In this document: one piece after another, positions 55,156 through 64,000 of the stretch | How positions within the stretch are numbered: the first letter of the stretch is position 1 | Layout: the number at the start of each line of letters is the position of its first letter | Source: Pyropia haitanensis | Taxonomy: Eukaryota > Rhodophyta > Bangiophyceae > Bangiales > Bangiaceae | Direction: 5' to 3' | DNA: 64,000 bases | Assembly (NCBI GenBank): GCA_008729055.1 | Contig: SDUX01000007.1 | Span: 5,253,009-5,317,008, forward strand | Made by a program: the position numbers and the translations under genes | Notes under the pieces: model-generated | Told to the model about the DNA's origin: nothing | Databases searched by the model: none | The model's input: the letters and a program-made list of their open reading frames with translations, nothing else

Positions 55156-57084
55156 GGTGGCGGCGGCGGCGACGGTAGCGGCGACGGGCAGAGAAGCGTG
55201 GGGAGTGAGGAGGGACAAGGGACTGGGGCCAGGAAGGGAGGGGCAGCAGGGGGGGGGGGGGCAGAGCGGGAGGGAGACAGCCAGAAGATGAAGAGCCGTG
55301 TCCCACAGGCGGGCGGGGCGGAGGCGTCGACGGAAAGAAATAGAAGAGGATAACCGCGCCACGGGCAAGGGCCTTCTCGGTGCCGCAGCTGCTGCTGCCG
55401 CCGCGGCTAGCCACGTGCCGCCTCGACGCCGTCGGTGGCGGCCGTGGCTGGCTGGAAAACGCGGCGCAGGATCCCACCGGCGCGCCTGCCGCCCCACGCT
55501 CTGGCGGCGGGGCGGCCAGGGGAAGGCGCTCAACGCGGGGCTGACCGGGTCGGCCCGGGGGGGCCGGACGGAGCGGGCCAGGTGGGAGGGTCGCCAGGGG
55601 GGGGGGGGAGCAAGGAAGAGGCGAGCGGGGAGAGACGAGCGGGGAGAGGCGAGCGGGGGCAGGGGTGTGGGCTCAGCCCGCTTTGTGTTCAGCCACCATG
55701 TAGCGGCGGTTCCCACCGGGCGGTGGGTCCTCCTCTCCACCCGCGCTGTCACCACGCCAGCGCTTGTGCACTCGGGCCATAGTGCACCACTGCCGCAGCG
55801 CGGCAGGGGTTGTGCTGCAGGCAGAGGTGTTACTGAGGTGATGTTGCCCGTGATTTTATGTAATTGTTCCCCACGTCATACAAATACCGCGTGATGTCAA
55901 ATTATTGACAATTATGACTTTGTTGAGTTAAATTCTATCCACACGGTTTTTATTGCACTGTCCTTGTCGCGCGCGAGCTGCCAAGACAAGGAGTCGAGGA
56001 GTGCACGGCACGTTTTTTTTGCGGCAGGCATTGACCAGCTCGTAGTGCGACGGGCGCTCGGTGGCGGGACGCCCACGCTTCTTTGATGTCAGCTCAGCGA
56101 CCGCCAGCTTGCCGGTCAAGTCAGTATCCCAGTCACGCGTCTCAGCTCCGGCGGCGGCCTTTCAGCACATGGAGTTTTGGGGACTGAGAAGTTGGAGCGT
56201 GGTGATCCAGCAGATCAAAACGGGACCAGGGCGTCAGCAGCCCTCCAGCCGAGAGCGAGCAGCGGAGTGGGAGTACGCTCCAGTCTCGGCGGCCGCGGCG
56301 GCCGACGCCGGGGACAGGTGGCTCGGCCGAGGAAGCGGGCGGGTCTGCGGGGGCGCCCACGCAGGAGACAGGTGGACAGGGGAGGGGCGGATGGGCCGGG
56401 GGGGGGAGTGCCGGTGGGTTGCCCGCCGCGACCGCGCGGCGTGTCGGGGTCGTGGCGCAGGGGGGGGGGGGGGGGCGGGGGAGGGAGGGGGGTTGACGTC
56501 CAGTGCATCCCGGCCGCGCTGTGACTGGGGGGCACGGCGAGAGCGCGCTCGTCGCCGGCGGCGCGGCCGCCGGCGCACGCCGCGGGAGGGGCGCCGGCGT
56601 CGGGCGCCGGCGCGGCGGGGCCGGCGGCGGCCGGCGGCGGCCGCGCCGCCGCCGTGGCGCCCGCCTGTTTTTTGTTGGTCTCTGCTGTTGGTGTTCCACC
56701 GCGCGCACCCGTGCAGCCCGCCGGCGGGTGCCGTCGCTCCGCCCGCACCCCCCTCGCGCGGCCGGCGTGAGCGCGTCGGTCGGACGGCTCCCTTCTGCCG
56801 GCCCGCCCGTATCCCCCACCGTCCCCCTCATCACGGCCACCGCAGACCACACGTCACGCGCCCACCGACGCGTCCGCGCCGGCCGCCGCCGTGTGGCAGC
56901 CGACGCACGGCGCGACGCACCCCCCGCACGGCCTGCCCGCCCGCCCGCCCGCCCGCCCGCCCGCCCGGTCACCGCCGCGGCCGCCGCCGGCGGTCGCCGC
57001 CGCCAGCGTGACCGTGTCGCCGCGGCAGTCGCCACTGCCGGTGCCGCCGCGGTCAGCATCACCGCCACAGCAGCACCGGGCACT
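55156..57084. other. Intergenic with possible transposon debris
   Basis: It holds the 5' flank of the RabGAP gene and then an AT-richer island at about 55830-55960. A short minus frame (56119-55928) reads TSKKRGRPATERPSHYELV followed by NACRKKNVPCTP, which looks like part of a DNA-binding or transposon protein. GCCC tetranucleotide repeats lie at about 56934-56968. No complete gene is seen. Confidence 0.4.
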
Positions 57085-57420
57085 GGTGCGGTGGCGGGCA
57101 GGGGCGGCTGGGTCTCGCCGCAGCTGCCGCGCTGGTGCTGCGGGAGGGTGTGGGACACCCACCAACAGATTGGCTCTGAGGCGTTGACTGCCCTTGTGCG
57201 GGAGGCATTGCTGGACTGGGGCATGCTAGACGTTGACAAGGTCGCGACCCATTCGGGAAAGCGCTCCGGCGTCCAGCTGTACGACGCGCTCGGCATGACC
57301 GACGCGTGCGTGAAGGACAAAGGAGGGTGAGACCCGGCGTCCGCCTTCATGAACTACAAGGCCCTGTGCAATCGGGTAGAGATGCAGTTTGCGTTCTGTT
57401 CTCCGTCAGCGTGGTCCGCT
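57085..57420 (+). pseudogene. Tyrosine recombinase C-terminal remnant
   Basis: The plus frame reads SEALTALVREALLDWGML, VATHSGKRSGVQLYDALGM and then KDKGG, followed by a TGA at 57328-57330 exactly where the family has Trp, and onward FMNYKALCNRVEMQF to a second stop at 57421. The HSxxR box, the GxW position and the Tyr 14 residues later match the C-terminal catalytic half of tyrosine recombinases, as carried by DIRS-, Ngaro- or Crypton-type elements. The upstream Arg block was not found in frame. It is most likely a dead transposon fragment. The minus-strand fragment at 55928-56119 may belong to the same insertion. Confidence 0.5.
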
Positions 57421-57421
57421 A

Positions 57422-58151
57422 GTTAAAGTCCTCACGCCTCGTTGAGGGCTTTCATGACCTGGCAAACCCCCCCCTCCGCGTGGCAATGATGGCGGCATCC
57501 CACCCCGGGTGGTGGCCTCCCAAGAGCCCCCCCCCCACCCGGCGGCGGCGGCGGCGGCGATCGCGGCAGCTGCGGCGGCGGTGGAGGCGTCGGCGGAGGC
57601 ACTCCCCCCCCTCCCGGTCGCAATGACAGCGGCATCCCCCCCCGACCGGGGCGCGCCGCCGCGGCGGCACGCGCCGACGCAGCCGCCCGCCCCGCCGCGA
57701 GCGGGCGGTGCGGGCAGCTCACGCGGCCTCCCGGTCCGCCGCGACCGCCGCCCCGCAACCGCCCGCCGCCGCCCGCCCGCGAGACCGCCCGCGGCGGCCG
57801 CCGCCACCGCCACCGCCACCGCCGTCACCGCCGCCGCCGCCGCCGCTGCCGGGCGGTGAGTCGACCACCGCCGCCGCCGCGGTTGCGGCGGCTGCCGCCT
57901 CGGCCGCCGGTGTCGCGGCGGCGGCCGCGGCCGCCGCCGCGGTCGGCGGCGGCCGCGGCGGCGGCGGTGGCGGCGGTGGCGGCGGCGGTGGCGGCGGTGG
58001 CGGCGGCGGGCCAACGGCGGCGGCCGCCGCGCGCGGCGGCCGCCCCGCTAGGCCGGGCGCCCCGCCGTCAGCGGCGGCGGGCACCGCGGCGGCGGCAGCG
58101 GCAGAGGCGGCAGCGGCAGCGGCGGCAGCGGCAGCAGCGACACCACCCTCA
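57422..58151. other. GGC/GCC-rich intergenic DNA
   Basis: This is nearly pure triplet repeat sequence (GGCGGT and GCCGCC tracts, notably 57956-58010). If a C run at about 58185-58195 shifted frame, the TPR gene could extend into it as an Ala/Gly-rich tail. Otherwise nothing is supported. Confidence 0.45.
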
Positions 58152-60178
58152 TCACCGGCAGCACCGCCAGAGCCAGGCCCCCCCCCCCCCCCGCACCCCA
58201 ACACCCCCCGCGCGGTCCACATCCATCGCGGCACCCCCCCCCTCGACCGCGGCGGCTGACCCCCCCCCCCCCCCCAATCGCCCCCCCTTCCCCGGCGACG
58301 CGGCCACCGCGGCGGCGAGGCGGCGGAGCTTGAGCTCGTTGGACCGCGCGCACGCGAGCGACGGCGCGAGCGCCCGCGCGGCGGTCACCGCCTCGAGCGC
58401 CTCGCCGCACCGCCGCGTCGCGGCGTAGAGCACCGACAGGTTTCTGTAGACGACCGCCGCGCCCGGCCGGTCGCCGTCGCCCGCCGCGTCTGGGCACGCC
58501 GGCGGCGGCGACGCGGCGGCGCCACCGCCACCACCACTACCACCACCACCACCGCCGCCGCCGCCGCCGGCACGGCCAACCCCCCCGTCCCCCCCTCCCC
58601 CAGCAGCCACCGGGGACGCGGCGCGGTTCCCCCTCCCCCCGCCGCCGCCCTCCTCCAACGCGTCGCCACCGACTGGGAGTCCCCCCCGGTACCCCCCCCA
58701 GGTGAGCGCCTGTGCGTATGCCGCCAGCGCCGCGGCGGTGCGGCCGGGCTGCTGCCGCCGGAGGTTGCCCAGGTTGGTGTACGCCGCCGCGAGCGCCGAC
58801 CGCGCCGCCGCATCTTCGACCGCCTGCCGGCCGGGGATGTTGTCCGTCGTGGGTGGCGGGGGGGGGGGTGCCTGGGGGGGGGGGGGACGCCGCCGGTTGG
58901 CAGGGGGGGTCACCGCCGCCTTGGGCAGCCCCGCCGGCGGCGACGGTGGACGCGGCGGCGGCGGCCGCCGCCGCCCCTGCCGGTGAATTCACCGACGCGG
59001 TTGCCAGCGCGGCGGTGACGGCGGCAACGGCGGCGGCCGCTGGCGTCTGGGCCGCCGCCGACGGCGGAAAGCGCGGGCGGTCGGCGGCGGCGGCGGTGGC
59101 AGCGGCGGCGGCGGCGGCGGCGTCCCCCCCCCCCGCCCCCCGTCCCCCCCTCCCCCTCCGGCTCGCCCTCCTCTTGCGTCGGCTGCAGCGGCGGAAACAG
59201 CCCCGGCAGGCTGGTGAGGGAGCCCAGCGGCAGCAAGCCGAGCGGCACCGACTCGCCCGGCAGCGTCGGGTGCGACGGCAGCGGGCCAAGGGCGGGCCCG
59301 TCGCCGAGCGGCTCGCTGCCAACGAGGCCGGCCAGGGGTGGGGGCAGGGGAGGAAAGGCGGGGGGGAAGGGGCGCACACCTCGGCCGAGCCGTCGGACCA
59401 CGCCGCCACGCCGCCCGTGTCGTCAGTGGCGCCGCCGGTGCCACCGCCACCGCCGCAGTCGGTGGCGGTGGCGGCGGCGGTGGCGGTGGCGGCGGCGGCA
59501 GCGGCGGTGGGGGCGGCGGCGGGGGCGCCACCGGCGGCGCCACTGCCGGCAACCTCGGCGGGCGGGCGCGCGGGGGTGTCGGCAGCGGCACCTCCCCCCC
59601 CCCCCCAACCCCCCCCCCCCCCGCCGTCCTCATCCTCGTCCTCCCCCGCGGCCTCCCCCGGCAGCGGCGGCAGCGGCAGTGGCCCCCCCCGCACAGCCAG
59701 TGGCGCGGCGGTCGCCCTGGCAGCCACCACGGCGGCGCCAGCCGTCGTGGCGGTCGGCCACCCCCCCCCCCCCCCCACATCCCCCCCCCCCACCCCCCCG
59801 CTCCCCCTGCTGTGCGCGCCCGCCGCGGCGACCGCCGGCGGCGGCACCGCCACGCTGAGCGTCGACCCCGACGGCGACGCGGCGGTCGTTGCCTCGAGGC
59901 TCTCCACCAGCCGCTCGGCCACCTCGGACCCATAGTTGCGGATGCCCGCGTCCTCCCACGCGCGCTCGTGGCGCACGCGGAGGACGGCGCCGAGGCCGGC
60001 GAGCGCGGCGGGCGTGCCGACCGCCCGCGCCGCCGCGCGCAGGCGGACGACGGTCTTGTCCACGTCCGCGCGGAGCTCCTCCTCCCGCGCCGCCGCCGCC
60101 GTGGGCGTCAGCCCGTGCACGGCGGCCGCCGCACGCGCGGGGGGGGGCGGGGGGCCCACCACCGCCGCCGCGGCCGGC

Positions 60179-60219
<41 letters not shown>

Positions 60220-60309
60220 CGCGGCCGCCGCGAGCTCCCCGTTGCCCACCGCGGCGACCCCCCCCCCACACACCCCCCCCAGCGCCTCCCCCCCCCGGCC
60301 ACACCCCAA
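58152..60309 (-). CDS. TPR-repeat protein, frame-broken at G/C runs
   Basis: Protein-like minus-strand sequence runs through three or four frame switches. Residues near 60110-59900 read REEELRADVDKTVVRLRAAA and HERAWEDAGIRNYGSEVAER. About 59330-59180, one frame over, reads SVPLGLLPLGSLTSLPGLFP. About 59120-58920 returns to the first frame, and 58890-58280 holds two TPR-like helices pairs, AAAYTNLGNLRRQQPGRTAA and AVVYRNLSVLYAATRRCGEA. The stop is at 58152. The switches fall at runs such as 59350-59370, 59130-59150 and 58860-58890, so the broken state may be artificial. TPR proteins act as binding scaffolds; no specific role can be given. The 5' end abuts repeat copy B, and a start further upstream (60427) is possible. 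Confidence 0.5.
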
Positions 60310-60393
60310 AAGTCCGCACCTCTGCCTCTGTCGCCGCCACCGCCGCCTCCCCCGCCGACTCCCCCGGCGGCACCCGCCGCGCCGCCACCGAGG

Positions 60394-61372
60394 CCCGCTG
60401 CCGCCGTCGCCGGCGGCAAACGTACATGCGACCTTTCCGGAGACGGCGGAGGAAAACGGCCCAGGCGGGGACCCCTCCTCACCCTCCGCGTGAACCCCCC
60501 GCCCCCCCGCGTCGTCCCCCTCCCACCCCCCGCGTCAGCCCCCCCCACCGGCCGCGTCGCCCCCCCCCCTCCCCCCTCGTCATCTTCCATCCTTCCCTCC
60601 TCTCCCGCGCCCCCCCCCCTCATCCCCCCCCCGCCCCCCCCCACCGTACCGTCACGGCGCGTCGGCCACGGCCACCACCCACCTCACCCCCACCACGGCC
60701 GCCACCCCCCCCCCCGTACCACCCACCGCAACACCCCACTCCGGTCGGGAGGAGGAGGTCGCCGCAACGGCCGCGGTGGTGGGGGCGGTGGAGCGGCTGG
60801 CGGCCGCGTCGCCGGCGGCGACGGCGGCCGAGGCAGCCGCCGCGGAGCTCCCGCCGCTCGTCGCCCACCCGCCGGCGCGCCGGGGGGGGGGGGCGGGAGG
60901 GGGGGAAGGGGGGGGGGGTTGCGAGACGCGGCCGGGGAAGGGCGTCGCCAGGGGGGGGGGGGAGGCGTGCCGGGCTCCTCAGCGCTGCGAGGGCGCGGCG
61001 AGCGCAAAGACGATGGGGGGGGGGGGGAAAGACGGCCGAGAGCGGAGCTGTGCACGCCCCCCCCCCCCCCAATGGCCAGAACCAGCGATTGCCTTGGTGC
61101 AGCCAATGCCAGCAGACCAGCCTACGCGGGAGCCTCGTGGCACCGTGAAGTCGGCTCGTCGCACTTGTTGGACACCCGCCACACCCCGGGCTCCACAGCG
61201 GGACTGGAGGGGTCATGTTCCGATGTACGGCCAAATCCTTTGCTAATATGGACTTGAATCAGCTGGTCCCCTGACGCTTAGAGGCCAGATCCCAGGGGAC
61301 CAGGGGGGGGGCCGATTCCAAACAATCCAGGGGGGGGGGTGGTCCCCTCAGGCCGAGTGGATACTGCTTCCC
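60394..61372. repeat. Dispersed 1.1-kb repeat, copy B
   Basis: This block matches 6272-7413 in the same orientation and ends at the same GATACTGCTTCCC. The 11-bp inverted repeat (61263-61273 and 61293-61303) is conserved perfectly. It lacks about 150 bp present in copy A near 6625-6780. Flanking DNA is unrelated on both sides. The upstream border touches the 5' end of the TPR gene. Confidence 0.8.
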
Positions 61373-62220
61373 AACAGACGAAATTTGAAAAGTGTCAACG
61401 CTACGCGTCCACGTCTTGGGCCGAGCTCGGCTTTCTACCAGGCTGTGGCGCCAGAGCGACAGGGCAGCCTGCCACGGCTGGACGGGGTGCGGGGACGGCG
61501 GCACGACCAGGCTCGTTTGCTCTGGAGACCGGCCCTCCCCCGCCGCAGGCACTTCCCAACCGCCGCCCGCCGCCGCGGTCAGCAGACCACCCACTACCCG
61601 TGCCGCCTCCCCGCGGCCGCCCGGATATTGGCGTCGCCCGCTGGCTGCAGCATCTGCCACGATGACAGGACCTCCTCTTCCACCCGTCTTCCCACACCCC
61701 GTCCGCCCGGCCCACGACCACCCTCGTCATTCCCGCCGGGGCAGGCGCCGCGGCCGCGGCACCTCCCACCGTTGCCACCGCAAACACGCCACAGACACGC
61801 ACTCAATCCGTGCACACACGCAAAAAAAAAAGTCAACAGAACGCCCCACCGTCGCCGGGTCTCGCCAGCGCACTGCTGACGGCGCTGCTGCGGCACCGCG
61901 TCGCGAGGGATGGCGTGGCGGCTAGTAGGTCAGGCCGGCGCGCTCCACTCAAACTGCCCGCGTTTGGCACTGCCAGTTCACGCGTCCGCGGCGTGGCCGC
62001 CACTAGGCGGCCACGTTCCTCCATCGCCGCCCGCCAAAGTCAGACGCCCCCGCCTCCTGCGAACGAAGAGCTGACCAGACCCCCTTGACAGCTTGCAGCG
62101 CCGAGCCGCCCATGTCGTCCGCCGCTGGACGCGGCGGTGTCGCTGCTGCCCCCACGTCCACGGCGGCTGGCGTCAGCCGCCACGGGCTCACCCCACTCGG
62201 CGACAGAGAGACAACGAACG
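61373..62220. other. Intergenic DNA before the A tract
   Basis: Mixed sequence with no supported gene. It ends at the 46-nt A run and may be the body of a retroposed transcript, though no frame supports this. Confidence 0.35.

Positions 62221-62266
<46 letters not shown>
62221..62266 (+). repeat. 46-nt poly(A) tract
   Basis: An uninterrupted run of 46 adenines is followed by CACC and a further A6. It is the only such A run in this very G+C-rich window. It could be the tail of a plus-strand retroposed RNA, or a T run in the 3' flank of the Gly-rich gene on the minus strand. Confidence 0.9.
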
Positions 62267-62267
<1 letters not shown>

Positions 62268-62413
62268 ACCAAAAAAGACGACCCCCTTCATCCCACGCTG
62301 CCGCGGTCCTCGGCGTGCTGCAACCCATTCCCCCCCCGTCGGCCAGTGGAGGCTGCCACCCCCGCACGGGCCGGCCGTTGGGTGCGTCAGGGGTGCGTTT
62401 TCCGCCGCCTGTT

Positions 62414-62575
62414 TCACATATGACCGACGTCACTGCCGTCGGATCCGTGCTGCACGAGCAACAGCCGCTGACTCTCCCCGTTACCCCCTTGTGCCCACCG
62501 CCTTTCCTCCCCACGAGAGGCGGACTCAATGGGCGTTGAAGGCGCCGCCGTCACCGCCACCGCCGCCGCCGCCGC

Positions 62576-62623
<48 letters not shown>

Positions 62624-63918
62624 CACCCCCACCCCCACCACCGCGGTGCCCAGGGTGACCTCGCATGTGGCGCGCCGCGCCACCGTCGATACCCCCGCCA
62701 CCGTCAGCAACAAAGGCGGTGGTCGCCCAGCCGCCGCGGCCGCCGCCGCCATCGGGCACACCTGCCCCCCCAACCCGCCGCCTAGGCCGTTGCCGCCGCC
62801 GCCGCCGCCGCCGCCACCGCCGCCCTCCGCCCAGTTCCCATAGTGGCGGTTGCCTCCGCCGCCACCGCCACCGCCGCTGCCGCCGACGACGCCAGCCGCC
62901 TGTCCATGGCCGCTCGCGGCGGTGGGCCCCCCCTGGGCCCCATGGCCGTCGGCGAGTGAGGGGCCCCAAGCGTGTCCGTGGGGTTCACCCGCCAGGCCGT
63001 TGCCTCCCCCCGACGGCCCATAGCTACCGTCCATGGCGGGACCGCCCATCTGGCTGGTGCCGCCGCCGCCCATGACGTAGCCGCCGCTGGCGAGGCCGCC
63101 CGTCATCACGCCGGTGACGCCGCTCATGGCCGCGCCGCCGCCACCAATGGCGTGGCCCTCGCCGCCGCCCACGCTTCCGCCGCTCCCCAAGCCCTCACCA
63201 CCGCCTAGGACGTAGCCCGCGCCGCCACCTATGCCCCCACTACTGCCCATGGCGTAACTCCCGCCGCCACCAGTGGCGTAACCCGGGCCGCCGCCCATAC
63301 CTCCGCCGCCGCCTCTGGCATGGCCCACGCTGCCGCTCATGCCGCCGCCACCGCCGCCTCCTGTGCCTCCGCCGTCGCCTATGGCGTAGCCCGAACCGCC
63401 GCCAACGGTCCCACCGCCACCTATGGCATAGCCCACGTTGCCGCTCATGCCGCCGCCACCGCCGCCTCCTGTGCCTCCGCCGTCGCCTATGGCGTAGCCC
63501 GAACCGCCGCCAACGGTTCCACCGCCACCTATGGCATAGCCCACGTTGCCGCTCATGCCGCCGCCACCGCCGCCTCCTGTGCCTCCGCCGTCGCCTATGG
63601 CGTAGCCTGAACCGCCGCCAACGGTCCCACCGCCACCTATGGCATAGCCCACGTTGCCGCTCATGCCGCCGCCACCGCCGCCTCCTGAGCCTCCGCCGTC
63701 GCCTATGGCGTAGCCCGAACCGCCGCCAACGGTCCCACCGCCACCTATGGCATAGCCCACGTTGCCGCCCATGCCTCCGCCGCCGAATCCATCGCCCCCG
63801 CCGCCTCCCATGCCGCCGCCGTCGGCGAGGGCGTGACCCGAGCCGCCACCCATGCCCCCACCGCCGCCAATGGCGTGGCCCAAGCCGCCGCCCATGCTGC
63901 TGCCACCGCCCATGTATA

Positions 63919-63958
<40 letters not shown>

Positions 63959-64000
63959 AGTACTGGGTCCGCCCATGGCGTGCCCGCCACCCCTACCGCC
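62414..64000 (-). CDS. Gly-rich tandem-repeat protein, partial at the window edge
   Basis: The minus-strand frame is open from beyond 64000 to a stop at 62414. An ATG at 63976 (MGGPSTGGGG) would give 520 residues, but in-frame GRGGGHA precedes it, so the gene probably starts outside the window. The body is made of MGGGxGHAIGGGG-like units, including four exact-length 36-residue repeats (MSGNVGYAIGGGGTVGGGSG...). A less repetitive part (DGSYGPSGGGNGLAGEPHG, RHYGNWAEGG) is followed by a hydrophobic segment (PPPLLLTVAGVSTVARRATC) and an Ala run. Gly-rich wall proteins or the low-complexity tail of an RNA-binding protein are both possible; any defining domain would lie off the right edge. Frame errors in the Gly/Ala runs are possible. 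Confidence 0.5.
63331..63762. repeat. Four tandem 108-bp units
   Basis: Units start at 63331, 63439, 63547 and 63655 and differ at only a few bases (for example TGTGCC versus TGAGCC, GGTCCC versus GGTTCC). The exact multiple of three keeps the Gly-rich frame. The last unit degrades at 63762, where CGCTCATG becomes CGCCCATG. Confidence 0.85.

Overview
The window looks like nuclear DNA of a multicellular red alga. A bangiophyte of the Porphyra/Pyropia type is my best guess, inferred and not proven. The signs are very high G+C, proteins padded with long Ala, Gly and Pro runs, few short introns (217-388 bp) with GTACGT/GTATG donors, a plastid import factor (Tic22), and eukaryotic regulators such as eIF3h, a metacaspase and an A20/AN1 protein. 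No rRNA, tRNA or CRISPR was seen.

Layout. Positions 1-4.8 kb hold a decayed TnpB/Fanzor-like gene (- strand) and a TTAA-flanked piggyBac-type MITE. From 4.8 to 18.8 kb the DNA is mostly G/C-homopolymer-rich. It contains one copy of a 1.1-kb repeat, a frame-broken Ala-rich helical gene (9.1-11.8 kb, -) and a TA-flanked 650-bp inverted-repeat element. From 19 to 30 kb lie a CDCA7/R1-type zinc-finger protein (+), a GT61-type glycosyltransferase (-), a small acidic hypothetical protein (+) and a two-exon A20/AN1 stress-associated protein (-). From 32 to 48 kb lie eIF3 subunit h (+), a four-exon type I metacaspase (+), a three-exon GTPBP1-type GTPase (-), a second piggyBac-type MITE and a TMF/ARA160-like golgin (-). 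From 49 to 64 kb lie Tic22 (+), a small secreted protein (+), a TBC1D22-like RabGAP (-), a tyrosine-recombinase remnant (+), a frame-broken TPR protein (-), the second copy of the 1.1-kb repeat, a 46-nt A tract and a Gly-rich repeat protein running off the right edge (-).

The genes are ordinary single-copy housekeeping loci with no operon logic. Two of them (golgin TMF and TBC1D22-like RabGAP) probably act at the Golgi, Tic22 acts at the plastid envelope, and eIF3h and GTPBP1 act in translation or mRNA control. Exon joins were inferred by reading across frames and comparing with known family sequences. Several long genes change frame exactly at G or C runs, so assembly homopolymer errors and real mutations cannot be separated here.
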